Origin: Phytomonas francai
Taxonomy: Eukaryota > Euglenozoa > Kinetoplastea > Trypanosomatida > Trypanosomatidae
Assembly (NCBI GenBank): GCA_001766655.1
Contig: MJCC01000032.1
Span: forward strand, 6,386-35,524
Direction: 5' to 3'
Length of the DNA: 29,139 nucleotides
Part shown: positions 7,382 to 16,359 of the stretch, in pieces
Layout: every line of letters starts with the position of its first letter
Numbering within the stretch: the first letter of the stretch is position 1
Translations under genes and position numbers: made by a program
Notes under the pieces: generated by a model
Told to the model about the DNA's origin: nothing
Database searches by the model: none
What the model saw: the letters and a program-made list of their open reading frames with translations, nothing else

Positions 7382-10300
7382 ATGCTGCCGCCCACGCCCT
7401 GGCGGAGCTTTAAATTCTTCGAATCCCACGAGGACTCGTTGGGGTTGGTCGGGGTGGAAATCACCTGTGCAGACTTTTCCGCGCTCGCGATAGCCGCCGG
7501 CGACGCGGGTGGGCGGCTGCACCTGTGGGACCGCGGGGCCGGCGGCCTCCACGCCCGCCGCAGCTTCCCCGCCTTCACCGGCGCCCTCACCCACCTCGCC
7601 CACCTCCCCGCCCGCCAGATCCTCGTCGGCGTCGGCGACGACAACGCCCTCGACGTCTCCATTCTCCGCCTTTTCCTGCTCGGCGAGGGGGAAAGCGAAG
7701 GGGAAGGGGAAGGGGGTGTCTGGCGGCCGCCCTTTCGTGAGTACCGCCTCTTCTCCGCGCGGCCGCCGGGCTCGGCCGTCCGGCAGCTGTGCGTCGCCGA
7801 CGACCTCCGGCTCGCGGTGGTGGCCCTGGCGGACGGCGGCCTCGTCGTCCTTCGCGGCGACCTCGCTCGGGGCCGCGGCGTCGCGCGCGCGCATCTGCGC
7901 GGCAGCCTCTCGGCCGCGGGCCTCAGCCTCGTCGGGCTCCCCCCGCCCGCCCTCGTCCGGATCCCGGAAAGGGCGGCCGGCGCGCTCGAGGAAAGCGCCG
8001 CGCGGGTCCTCTACGCCGTCCACGAGGACCGGCTGACGGCCTGGCGGGTCTCGCCGGCGGGCTTCCGCGAGTTCGCCTGCCCCGCGGTCGACTTCGGCGC
8101 GGCCGTCGGGAAGGCCGCGCTGGGCGAGGGGGGGCTGCTGGCCCTTTGCGATGGCGTGGATCGGGTGGTGGTGCTCGGGATGGGGGCGGGGCGCGGCCCA
8201 TTCGACCCGACCAGCCCCAACGCCCCCCTCCTCCGCATCACCCTCGACAACAAAATGCCGAAACGGCGCATGCTGTGGCATAAGGACTACCTCGTCGGGC
8301 TTGCACGGGACGAGGTCCGGCCCGGGCGATTTCACCTCCAATGCTATGATCTGCAAAACCACCTGCGGGTGCTCAGCCGCTCACAAGAGCTCTACCAGGA
8401 TGTCCGTTTTGTCTTGTCGAGCGGTACCGACCTCATCGTGGTCATGCGGGACCCTCAGAGTGAGCACGACATGGCGTATAAGGTCACCCGGCTCTCGGAG
8501 GTGGATACGCAGACCAAGCTGGAGGCGCTTTTCAGCAAGGAATGCTACGATATCGCGCAGAATATTTCGAGCAGGCTGAAGAACGTGGACCCAGCCCTGC
8601 AGGTGGATGTCCAGAGGCGCTATGCAGACTATTTGTACCGGAAAGGGCGGTATAGCGAGGCGGTAGATCGGTACATCGAGTGCATTGGGCATTTAGAGCC
8701 CTCGTACGTGATCCGACGGTATCGGCAGCCTCCGCAGCTTCCCCTCCTCGCAAAATATCTGGAGGCCTTGCACTGCACAGCCCATGGCTATCGCGCGAGC
8801 GTGACCTACACCACCCTCCTCCTCAAGGTGTACATTCGGATGAGGAAAGAAGACTCGCTGCTTGCGTTTTTACACCGCGAGGACGTCCGATTCGACGCGA
8901 AGGAGGTCATTGCGGTCTGCCGGGCGGCCGGGTACCATAAGGCGGCCTTATATCTCGCCGATAAGTATGTCTGCATCGGCGAACACGCGAGTATTCTCTT
9001 CTACGACCTACATCAGCATCGACAGGCGCTGGAGTTTATCGAAACCCTTGGGGTGGAGGAGGCCGAGGGCGTTTTGGCGCGTATGGGAAAAGATTTGCTA
9101 CGCATTTTGCCCCTCCGCACGACGGAGTTGCTCATACAGCTCAGCATAGGCTGGAAGGGCCCTCCTCGTCGGATTTCATTCGGCCAAACCCCTGCGGGAT
9201 CAACGTCTTTTGTTATTTGCCTTCCTGCGCGAAGGGCGGTGGTGGAAAGACTCCGTCACATTTTTATCGGGATGCCTGCCTGCCTTCTTCACTACCTCCG
9301 CGCCCTCGTAGGCAGCGGTGTATTGGAGGAGAAGGGCGAGAGTAGTAATACCAAAAACACTAATAATCCGAAGTCGTCCCGGAGCCTCTACAACACCCTC
9401 TTCGAGCTCTATATCACAGAGGAATTCACGCAAAAAAGTCCCCCTTCACCGCATCAAAAAGATGAAAAGCGTGTAAAAAATGACGAGGAGCCTGAGGTAG
9501 AGACCTTCCCCGTGGAGCCGCTTCCGCAGCGTCAGGAGCAGGCGCTTCTTTTTTTAACCTCCTATGCCGGGCGCTATGATGAAGACCTCGCGCTTTCGCT
9601 ATCCTATCTCCACCATTTCCGCGAAGGGATCATTTTCCTTCACAGGCGAATGAACCTCCGACGGGAGGCCCTTCGCTTTCGCGCCGGTGCGCTCGTTTCT
9701 TTGGCGAAGAAGGCCCCATTCGATGAACGCGAGGCTGCTCAACGAGAACTGCTGGAGGCCGCGCGAGAGGCCATCACTTCCTCCTCCTCTTCTGAGGTGA
9801 AAGAGGCTCTCTGGAAGAGCCTTCTCCTTCATCTCGCGCAAAACTATTCCTCGGAGGAGGAAAAAGGAGGAAGGGAAAACAGCAAACGGACAATCATCGC
9901 GGAGGTGCTGGACGAGGTCGACGCCTCAGAAGCCCTCGCCCCTGCCCTGGTTGTGGAGCTTCTCAGTAAACCTACCGCTACTCCTCCCACTACTACTACT
10001 ACTACTAATAATAATAATGATGAGGATGATGATGGCGGTCGTAATAGTCCGACCACGATGGATAATAATCGCACGCTTCCTTTAGGGGTGGTAAGGGGGT
10101 ATCTGGAAAAGGTGCTTACCAAGAGGGCCGAGCGCTCGGCGAGGCTGCAGAGCGAGGCGAGGCTGTATCGGACGCAGCTCGACGGGCTCCGCCGCCGTCT
10201 TCTCGCCTTTCAGAGCGCCGCCGTGGTCTTCCCCCCCTCCTCGTCCTCTTTCCCCCCATCCCTGTCTTCGTCCTCGGCGGATTTTTATTTTCATTCGCCC

Positions 10301-10795
10301 GGGTCCTCCCTGCCGTGCGCGCGGTGTGGGGGGCCTCTTGACCTGCCCGCTTTGCGGTTTAGGTGCGGGCACGGCGTCCATGCGGGCTGCTGCGAGGACG
10401 CGTCCGGCGGCTGTGGGGTCTGCGGCCTCGAAAGGGGGGGAGACCCCAACGCGGGCGAGGAGGGCCTTTCCAGAAATACCCCCGCCGGGGAGTTTTTCCG
10501 AACCCTGCAATTCGAAACCTGTAGGGAAGGGGAGGAGAAAAAGGACTCTGCCGCTTCGTGTTCGTCTTTGCCGCCTTCAGGGGGGGTTGGCGTGGTCGCG
10601 GATTACATCCGTGCAGGGGCGCTTCATCCCAGCTACCTGGTCCGATCCGGATCGTTGCTAAGCCTGGGGGCGGATCTTATTGAGGAAGACCATGCTGCTA
10701 TTGAGGGGGGGGGAAGAGGAAGCGGGGGGGGAGAAAAAGAATTATATGATAGAAATGGCGATGTGGTGAATCCGGGAGTCGTGGAGTCGTGGTAA
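7382..10795 (+). CDS. VPS11: Vps11, HOPS/CORVET tethering complex subunit with C-terminal RING
   Basis: I take ATG 7382 (protein MLPPTPWRSFKFF...), giving 1137 aa; WRxFxFF near the N-terminus is typical of Vps11. Residues about 1-320 form a WD40-like propeller (GDAGGRLHLWDR, YAVHEDRLTAWR). About 360-800 are clathrin-heavy-chain-like alpha solenoid (YADYLYRKGRYSEAVDRYIE is a characteristic segment). A zinc-binding RING-H2 lies near 979-1015: CARC, then CGHGVHAGC, then CGVC. The protein is a core scaffold of the class C Vps complexes that tether endosomes and vacuole/lysosome-related membranes. Species-specific low-complexity insertions occur near 101-113 (Gly/Glu), 655-667 (Asn/Ser), 685-706 (charged), 870-888 (Thr/Asn/Asp, encoded by trinucleotide repeats) and before the RING (Ser/Pro). 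The first 900 bases are far more GC-rich than the middle of the gene. Confidence 0.9.
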   Translation: MLPPTPWRSFKFFESHEDSLGLVGVEITCADFSALAIAAGDAGGRLHLWDRGAGGLHARRSFPAFTGALTHLAHLPARQILVGVGDDNALDVSILRLFLLGEGESEGEGEGGVWRPPFREYRLFSARPPGSAVRQLCVADDLRLAVVALADGGLVVLRGDLARGRGVARAHLRGSLSAAGLSLVGLPPPALVRIPERAAGALEESAARVLYAVHEDRLTAWRVSPAGFREFACPAVDFGAAVGKAALGEGGLLALCDGVDRVVVLGMGAGRGPFDPTSPNAPLLRITLDNKMPKRRMLWHKDYLVGLARDEVRPGRFHLQCYDLQNHLRVLSRSQELYQDVRFVLSSGTDLIVVMRDPQSEHDMAYKVTRLSEVDTQTKLEALFSKECYDIAQNISSRLKNVDPALQVDVQRRYADYLYRKGRYSEAVDRYIECIGHLEPSYVIRRYRQPPQLPLLAKYLEALHCTAHGYRASVTYTTLLLKVYIRMRKEDSLLAFLHREDVRFDAKEVIAVCRAAGYHKAALYLADKYVCIGEHASILFYDLHQHRQALEFIETLGVEEAEGVLARMGKDLLRILPLRTTELLIQLSIGWKGPPRRISFGQTPAGSTSFVICLPARRAVVERLRHIFIGMPACLLHYLRALVGSGVLEEKGESSNTKNTNNPKSSRSLYNTLFELYITEEFTQKSPPSPHQKDEKRVKNDEEPEVETFPVEPLPQRQEQALLFLTSYAGRYDEDLALSLSYLHHFREGIIFLHRRMNLRREALRFRAGALVSLAKKAPFDEREAAQRELLEAAREAITSSSSSEVKEALWKSLLLHLAQNYSSEEEKGGRENSKRTIIAEVLDEVDASEALAPALVVELLSKPTATPPTTTTTTNNNNDEDDDGGRNSPTTMDNNRTLPLGVVRGYLEKVLTKRAERSARLQSEARLYRTQLDGLRRRLLAFQSAAVVFPPSSSSFPPSLSSSSADFYFHSPGSSLPCARCGGPLDLPALRFRCGHGVHAGCCEDASGGCGVCGLERGGDPNAGEEGLSRNTPAGEFFRTLQFETCREGEEKKDSAASCSSLPPSGGVGVVADYIRAGALHPSYLVRSGSLLSLGADLIEEDHAAIEGGGRGSGGGEKELYDRNGDVVNPGVVESW
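9985..10035 (+). repeat. Trinucleotide repeats inside VPS11
   Basis: Runs of ACT, AAT and GAT-type triplets encode consecutive Thr, Asn and Asp residues in a linker between the solenoid and the RING region. Confidence 0.8.
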
Positions 10796-10989
10796 GGATT
10801 GATTTTTCTGAAAGCGTGCATGCACGCACTAAAAAAAAAAAAAAAAAACTTCCAAAATACATTTCTTCTTCACTGCCATGAGAGAAAATTCGCAAAAAGA
10901 AGGATAAGATGGAAAAATGATAACAAGAGCCATTTGTTGTTAAGAACTCTCGAAGGCGACGCGCCATATCACCTCCTACATTCACGCCG

Positions 10990-11049
10990 CCCCCTTTCTT
11001 CTCTCCTTCCTTATTATGTGTATACACACGAGTAATGAACTTCTTTTAG
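10990..11049 (+). promoter_or_regulatory. Polypyrimidine tract and acceptor for the aldo-keto reductase gene
   Basis: A C/T-rich tract at about 10990-11012 is followed by AGs at 11031-11032 and, after TTCTTTT, at 11048-11049. The second lies 16 bases before the ATG at 11065. Confidence 0.6.
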
Positions 11050-11064
11050 GAATCACTCAGAGAT

Positions 11065-11940
11065 ATGAGCGCGAATATTTTATCTCTTTTGCATGAAATT
11101 CGTCTTCCGAGCGGGTTGAGGCTGCCTGCTCTCGGCCAGGGAACCTGGAAGATGGGCGATGATAATAAAAAAAAAGAGGAGGAGATCAATGCCCTGCGAA
11201 GTGGGATTAAAGCGGGCATGACTGTGATTGATACCGCCGAGATCTACGGCGATGGCCGCTCAGAGAGGCTCGTGGGGCGGGCGATTGAGCCCTTTCCGCG
11301 CGAAAAGCTGTTTATCGTCTCGAAGGTGGCACCCTGGAATGCGAATCGGGCGAAAATGTTCAAAAGCTGCGAGCAAAGCCTGCGAAATCTCGGCGTGGGG
11401 TGGCTGGATCTTTATCTCCTGCACTGGCGAGGAGGCGAAGACCTTGCGGAGGTGGTTGGATGCATGGAAAGCCTGGTCGATAAGGGCATGATAAAGAGCT
11501 GGGGGGTCTCCAATTTCGACCTCGACGACATGGAGGAGCTATGGAAGATTCCGAATGGAAATCATTGCGCGGTGAACCAGGTGCTCTATCACCTCGGATC
11601 GCGCGGGATTGAGTTCGATTTGATGCCGTGGATGGCGGCGAAGAAGGTGCCGGTGATGGCGTACTGCCCAATCGCGCAAGCGGGGGAAATTCACGCCGGG
11701 ATCTACTCAAACGATGCCGTTAAACAGGTCGCAGCGAGGCATCACGCCACGGTTTCGCAAATTCTTCTTGCGTTCACCTTGCGTAGTGGAAACGTTATTG
11801 CGATTCCGAAGTCGAGTACTTCGGCGCATACGGAGGAAAACGCGGCGGCGGATAAAATCGAGCTGACGGACGCCGATATGCAGGTGTTGAATCAAGAGTT
11901 TCCTCCTCCAAAGCATAAGATACGCCTTGATATCATATAA
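11065..11940 (+). CDS. Aldo-keto reductase, bacterial-type
   Basis: A 291-aa NADPH-dependent oxidoreductase of the AKR superfamily ((alpha/beta)8 barrel). The catalytic tetrad is intact: Asp56 and Tyr61 in VIDTAEIYGDGRSERLVG, Lys87 in FIVSKV, and His120 in YLLHW. WGVSNFD (about 152-158), NQVLYHLGSRGIEFDLMPW (about 171-189) and AIPKSS (near the cofactor-binding end) are also family signatures. The NQVLYHLGSRGIEFDL segment and the DTAEIYGDGRSE spacing resemble bacterial YeaE-like reductases rather than the animal aldose reductase type. Physiological substrate is unknown; reduction of reactive aldehydes such as methylglyoxal is a reasonable inference. Length is normal and the ORF intact, with no signal peptide. 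A prostaglandin F synthase-like annotation is the alternative often given to protist AKRs. Confidence 0.9.
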   Translation: MSANILSLLHEIRLPSGLRLPALGQGTWKMGDDNKKKEEEINALRSGIKAGMTVIDTAEIYGDGRSERLVGRAIEPFPREKLFIVSKVAPWNANRAKMFKSCEQSLRNLGVGWLDLYLLHWRGGEDLAEVVGCMESLVDKGMIKSWGVSNFDLDDMEELWKIPNGNHCAVNQVLYHLGSRGIEFDLMPWMAAKKVPVMAYCPIAQAGEIHAGIYSNDAVKQVAARHHATVSQILLAFTLRSGNVIAIPKSSTSAHTEENAAADKIELTDADMQVLNQEFPPPKHKIRLDII

Positions 11941-12378
11941 GCCACTTTTCATCTTTTACTTTCCCTTAAAATAGTTTACCACACGACATGCCTTCTCTCC
12001 TTTTTCCCCTTTGATCGTTAATCAAAGGCTTTTTGCATATACTATTAAAGATTCCCTGAAGTTGTAGAGTGATCGAGCAACGAAAGAATTCTACGTTATA
12101 AAAGGAGCGAAAAAAAAAAGAATAATATTTACATATCAATTTATATTTGGAATTACTATATACAAAACGACTCAGAGTATAATGCTGTTTTTTTATTGGA
12201 AAGCCCATAGGTAGTGAAGTCTAGAATCTCTCCCCTTCTTTACTAATTCTTTAAAAAAAAAAGATTCATAACAAGAAACAAAAGCTATAGAAAGCTTCGG
12301 CCTGTCTCCCTTTCGTTGTTTATATTAAAAATAATCATAATATTTTTAATTCCTTTTCTTATCGTAAAGTTTACAAAA
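11941..12378 (+). promoter_or_regulatory. AT-rich intergenic region with acceptor candidates
   Basis: No gene seen. Pyrimidine tracts at about 12228-12251 and 12344-12362 precede AG sites. AG 12368-12369 lies only 10 bases before the ATG at 12379; AG 12262-12263 is the alternative. Confidence 0.45.
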
Positions 12379-12822
12379 ATGGGTCGCAAAAAGAAGCTCT
12401 TAGAGACGGCGCCGGATTTAAATTTCATCAAGGGCGGCCGCCTAAACATGGTGATTTATCGCGACAAAGAGGAATTTACGCGGATTTCTACCGAGCAGGA
12501 TCGCCTTTTGAGTGATCCCCGAATTATTCGAGCCGCGACCATGGATAACATCACCTTTAAGGACTGCGTGTTTAAAGTTACGCTGGACTTTATGGAACTA
12601 ATGGAGTGTATGGAGGAAACTGCCGTACGAGAGACCACGGATTGGGTGCTTTGCTCATGCAATGCTGTCGATGCGTTTTACTCTAAAACGGAGGAGCGTT
12701 TAATCCTACAGAAATGTAAAGTATCGTTAAAAAGCAACGTCATGGAGCTAACTACCCCGTTTATCGTGATATTATGCTTTAAAGAGGATGATGAATGGGC
12801 GGTAGAGCGGGTGCTCCGGTGA
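12379..12822 (+). CDS. Hypothetical protein, 147 aa, compact globular
   Basis: I chose ATG 12379 (MGRKKKLLETAPD...) because the upstream open frame starts only with TTG. The basic start is followed by a well-mixed sequence with no low complexity. The C-terminal half alternates short beta-like strands (DWVLCSCNAVDAFY, RLILQKCKVSL, PFIVILCF) and ends with DDEWAVERVLR. That order, with a closing WxVxxVLR strand, is reminiscent of NTF2/SnoaL-like folds, but I see no decisive motif and do not assign it. Five Cys residues are present. Ends in TGA, showing that TGA is a stop here. Confidence 0.7.
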   Translation: MGRKKKLLETAPDLNFIKGGRLNMVIYRDKEEFTRISTEQDRLLSDPRIIRAATMDNITFKDCVFKVTLDFMELMECMEETAVRETTDWVLCSCNAVDAFYSKTEERLILQKCKVSLKSNVMELTTPFIVILCFKEDDEWAVERVLR

Positions 12823-13301
12823 GAACGGCACTATGGGATACATTTTTGCTTGCTTTTGTTTGAGAGCGATTCTCAATACGAGGCAGCTTATGTATCTTGG
12901 TAAAATTCATGTTTGTTTTGCTTTTTTCCTTTACGCTGCTTCTAATCCGTTTCACACAAAAGAACCGCTCGGCTTTGCCTGTTGCCCTGGTGTTTATTCC
13001 TCAGAGTGGTAGGAAGGAGGGTTAAATAAAAATACTACTCAAAGTGCAGAGCAAAATGCATTTATTCAGAAGCTTTAACGTTTTCCCATTGCTTTTGTTG
13101 TTGTTGTAATTCTTTTCTTTTTTACTAAAACAATTCAACGCGTCTTATACCCCTCCCTTTTGTTTGACAACACTTTTTTATGTTCTATTTGCATATTGAA
13201 CTGTTTCAAAAATAAAGGTAAACAAGGAGCGACCTAGATTCGTTTTCCTTTAATTCGTTTTCTTTTTCTTAAGAGGCTATAAGGGTGTGGCGCACCGATT
13301 G
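12823..13301 (+). promoter_or_regulatory. Intergenic region and acceptor for the Tousled-like kinase gene
   Basis: AT-rich with several T/C tracts. The last one (about 13240-13270, TTTTCCTTTAATTCGTTTTC then TTTTTCTT) leads into AG at 13272-13273, 29 bases before ATG 13302. No other gene seen in the 479 bases. Confidence 0.6.
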
Positions 13302-15713
13302 ATGGAGAAAGCAGGCGGTCGTGCTAAAGTGCCGCCCTCCGAGCCCTCCTTCCCGATTCCCCGCGAAAGAAAACGTAAAAGGCCGACAGAAGACCGCGAA
13401 CTTAAACGAGTACATGAGGAAAGCGAGAGGGAAAGCCAGACTACCTCTCTTACCGTATCGCTCGGCGATGGGCAGTCGATCCCGTCTTTTGTAGAGGTCG
13501 ACGACCTTCCGCGAGGGAGGATGCCCCCCCCCGCACAGGATGAAGACGACGAGGCGTACGAAGACCAAGAACGAGGCCCCGAAGACGAAGAGGAGGGAGG
13601 AGGGAAAGCCGGAGAAGGGAATGGGGGCCCCCGCGAGGGAGGGGAGGACGCCCTCTTGAAACCCCCTGCCAGGGCAGGGAATGGGCTCCCTACTGGGGGA
13701 AATGTAACATTGGCGGGGAGTAGTGCAGGACATGTCAACGCCACGTATCCTAGTGGGGGAAATGTAACATTGGCGGGGAGTAGNNNNNNNNNNNNNNNNN
13801 NNNNNNNNNNNNNNNNNNNNNNNNNNNNNNNNNNNNNNNNNNNNNNNNNNNNNNNNNNNNNNNNNNNNCATGTCAACGCCACGTATCCTACTGGGGGAAA
13901 TGTAACATTGGCGGGGAGTAGTGCAGGACATGTCAACGCCACGTATCCTACTGGGGGAAATGTCAGCTCCACGTATTCTGCTGGGGGAGATGTGACATTG
14001 GCAGGGAGTAGCGGGGGGGGCGCCCCGGGCTTTAGCGAGGCCCCCCGCCGCATGAAGCAGCCGACGCTGGCCGTGTACGGCGTCGTCAGCGATACCGCGG
14101 CGCTGCGGGCGGCGATCGCCCGGCGGGAGGGCCTCGCGGCGGGGCTGCGGGACGACCTTGCGAAGGCGACGGTCGAGCGCGAGGCGCTGCGCGGGCGGCT
14201 CGGCCTCGTCCAGCGCCGCGGGGAGGCCCTCGAGGCCCGCCTGGACTGCCTGCGCCGCGCGCTCTCCCGGGAGCTCCGCAGGGCCGCCCTCGAGGGCCGC
14301 GAGGCGGCCCGTCGCCGGCTTCATCAACGACACTTCGAGCTCGGCCATATCGTGGGCTGGCAGGGAGGCTCCCGGCAGGTGTGGGTGGAGGGCGCCGAGA
14401 TGTGTGGGGTGATTCGCGAACTCGAGGAGCTCGAGCAGCGGCGGGAGGCCACGGAGGGACTCAAGAAGGCCGCCCACCACACCGTCAAGCAGCTCCTCCG
14501 GCAGGAAAGAGACCGCGAGGAGTCGACGCCGGGCCCCGACGCCTCGCACGCGCTGATGGAGGCGTCGGAGGAGCTCCAGCTGCGCAGCGCTGAGCACGCT
14601 GCACTCACCACGATGATCGGTACAATTCGTCAGCGCCAGGCCGAACTTGAGAACGAGAAAAAGGCCTTTGTGAAGGAGATCCGACGGGTTAACGACGAGG
14701 ACGCCTCCGAGTACGTCGGTCGCGCGGCGATCGGCGAGAGGGATCGCTATATTCTGATGGATTTGCTCGGCAAAGGGGGCTTCTCCGAGGTCTGGCGAGC
14801 TTTCGATCTGGTGGAAGGGCGCTATGTGGCGTGCAAGATTCATCACATCAACCGCGATTGGCCGATGGCAACGCGCCTGAATTACCGCCGCCGGGCAGAG
14901 CGGGAGCTGGCGATCATGCAGGTCTTGGACCACCCGCATCTTACGCGGCTTTACGATGTGTTCTCCTTAAATGATACGGCGTTTGTCTCCGTGATGGAGC
15001 ATAGCGCGGGGATGGATTTGGACACCTATCTGAAGCGCTACCAACAGCTGCGCGAAGCCGACGCGCGGCTGATCTTACTGCAGGTGGTTGCCGCGCTGCG
15101 GTACCTGGCGGGGCTGCCAAGCCCCGTGATTCACTACGATTTAAAGCCGGCGAATATTTTATTGCATTCAGCGGATCCCGGCGTGCTAGAGGTGAAGATT
15201 ACCGACTTTGGGTTGTCGAAAATTATCGCGGAAACACGGGAAGGGCCGAGTGATAATCCGAGTATTGAGCTCACCTCGCAGGGGACGGGCACCTATTGGT
15301 ATCTTCCACCGGAGTGCTTCGATACCTCATCGACACCGCGCATTAGCAACAAAGTCGACGTCTGGTCAGTGGGGGTGATTTTTTATCAAATGCTTTTCGG
15401 TCGCCGCCCCTTCGCTGAGGGTGAATCGCAGCGGAAGATCTGGCAGGAGAAGCTTATTATCGAATCCGCGCGCACGTTGCGCTTTCCGGAGAGCCCGAAG
15501 GTCAGTGATGAGGCGAGGGAACTTATAACAAATTGCTTAGCGTTTAATGCGAGTGAGCGGTATGATGTTTCTCAGCTTAGTCAGCATCCATATCTATTTC
15601 GAACAGGAAGGCGGAGCGCGAAGGCGAGGAGCTCTTTCTCGGGCGCAGCGTCAGTAGGTGCCACGCCAACTCAACTCTCATCAAATAAAGAAAAAATGGA
15701 AGTTGCGAAATAG
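13302..15713 (+). CDS. TLK: Tousled-like serine/threonine kinase
   Basis: ATG 13302 is the first in frame; the nominal length is 803 aa including 28 unknown residues at an 85-N gap. Residues 1-125 are charged and disordered with basic KRKRP-type patches suggesting nuclear import. About 128-245 hold a 20-residue tandem repeat broken by the gap. About 265-475 are coiled coil, the dimerisation region of the family. The kinase domain spans about 481-765: glycine loop GKGGFSEVW, VACKI lysine, the linker HHINRDWP typical of Tousled kinases, catalytic loop HYDLKPANIL (Tyr in place of HRD Arg), DFGLSK, and TGTYWYLPPECF at the activation segment end. Tousled-like kinases phosphorylate the histone chaperone Asf1 and act in chromatin assembly and chromosome segregation; T. 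brucei has such enzymes. All catalytic residues appear intact. Confidence 0.92.
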   Translation: MEKAGGRAKVPPSEPSFPIPRERKRKRPTEDRELKRVHEESERESQTTSLTVSLGDGQSIPSFVEVDDLPRGRMPPPAQDEDDEAYEDQERGPEDEEEGGGKAGEGNGGPREGGEDALLKPPARAGNGLPTGGNVTLAGSSAGHVNATYPSGGNVTLAGSXXXXXXXXXXXXXXXXXXXXXXXXXXXXXHVNATYPTGGNVTLAGSSAGHVNATYPTGGNVSSTYSAGGDVTLAGSSGGGAPGFSEAPRRMKQPTLAVYGVVSDTAALRAAIARREGLAAGLRDDLAKATVEREALRGRLGLVQRRGEALEARLDCLRRALSRELRRAALEGREAARRRLHQRHFELGHIVGWQGGSRQVWVEGAEMCGVIRELEELEQRREATEGLKKAAHHTVKQLLRQERDREESTPGPDASHALMEASEELQLRSAEHAALTTMIGTIRQRQAELENEKKAFVKEIRRVNDEDASEYVGRAAIGERDRYILMDLLGKGGFSEVWRAFDLVEGRYVACKIHHINRDWPMATRLNYRRRAERELAIMQVLDHPHLTRLYDVFSLNDTAFVSVMEHSAGMDLDTYLKRYQQLREADARLILLQVVAALRYLAGLPSPVIHYDLKPANILLHSADPGVLEVKITDFGLSKIIAETREGPSDNPSIELTSQGTGTYWYLPPECFDTSSTPRISNKVDVWSVGVIFYQMLFGRRPFAEGESQRKIWQEKLIIESARTLRFPESPKVSDEARELITNCLAFNASERYDVSQLSQHPYLFRTGRRSAKARSSFSGAASVGATPTQLSSNKEKMEVAK
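13690..14012 (+). repeat. 60-nt tandem repeat in the kinase N-terminus, interrupted by an N gap
   Basis: The unit encodes 20 residues: GGNVTLAGSSAGHVNATYPT (or ...YPS). At least three near-identical complete or partial units flank the gap at 13784-13868, followed by degenerate GGNVSSTYSA and GGDVTLAGSS units. The 85 N keep the frame, but an 85-base gap is not a whole number of 60-base units plus the 7 bases needed to finish the broken one, so its length is nominal. Confidence 0.88.
13784..13868. other. Assembly gap (85 N)
   Basis: Unresolved bases inside the 60-nt tandem array; the assembler probably failed on identical copies. The true repeat number is unknown. Confidence 0.97.
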
Positions 15714-15878
15714 TGATGCTGCATTTTCCTTTTTAGTTTGAGCTTAGTCATATTTTTTCCTTTTTTTCTGGTGGAGGGAGGGGGGGGGAAGGGAACCCAA
15801 AAGTAATGAAGAAAGCAAATCTTTCTGTTTTAAGCGTCCCGTTATGAAAAGAATTGCCTCATGAAGTTGTACTCTTTT

Positions 15879-15896
15879 TGTGTGTGTGTGTGTGTG
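15879..15896. repeat. (TG)n microsatellite
   Basis: Nine TG units in the 3'UTR region of the kinase gene, six bases upstream of a perfect hairpin. Confidence 0.85.
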
Positions 15897-15902
15897 CTGA
15901 TA

Positions 15903-15929
15903 ATTCCCAACTTGGTAAAAGTTGGGAAT
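15903..15929 (+). other. Perfect 11-bp hairpin with 5-nt loop
   Basis: Arms ATTCCCAACTT (15903-15913) and AAGTTGGGAAT (15919-15929) are exact reverse complements around the loop GGTAA. It would lie in the 3'UTR of the kinase mRNA. Role unknown; an RNA-stability element is possible. Confidence 0.8.
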
Positions 15930-16334
15930 ATCTATATAGCTATTAATTTAGACGCTGCAGACATAAAACAAAGATTTATTCTGCATACTAAGCCTCAGAA
16001 TTGTATTGATCGTTTTATATCTGATGGAAATTCTCCCCGCTTCTTTTTTCTTCTGCCCACCTCTCAAAAAGGCGTTGTTTTGCTTCATGTGTAGCTCTGC
16101 TACGACTCCCCAAGCACACTCTTTTAAAGGAAAAGTATTGTACAATATCATGAATTTTAATTGAACTTCATTATTGAAATTTTCTTCACGCTTGTAAACT
16201 ACTATGATGTCAAGCTTGCACTATTGCTATTTCTAGAGCTCATTTTTCTAGAAATCTTCAACGCTAGACAACGCGCTCCGAAGGGACGGGATGCTAACCT
16301 ACTTCTAAAAAGGACCAATTGCAAGTTACTATGC

Positions 16335-16359
16335 ATATATATATATATATATATATATA
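16335..16359. repeat. (AT)n microsatellite
   Basis: About twelve AT units. Confidence 0.85.

Noticed and set aside
7328..8362. Reverse-strand 344-residue frame over the VPS11 5' half
   Set aside because: Shadow of GC-rich coding DNA; Arg/Pro/Ala-rich with no domain.
13784..13868. N stretch as a meaningful feature length
   Set aside because: 85 N preserve the frame but do not fit whole 60-nt units, so no copy number should be inferred.
13690..14012. NVT and NAT sequons in the kinase repeat as glycosylation sites
   Set aside because: The protein has no signal peptide and is expected in the nucleus, so the sequons are incidental.
13269..14939. Reverse-strand 556-residue frame over the kinase gene
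   Set aside because: Crosses the N gap and repeats; the forward strand encodes an intact kinase.
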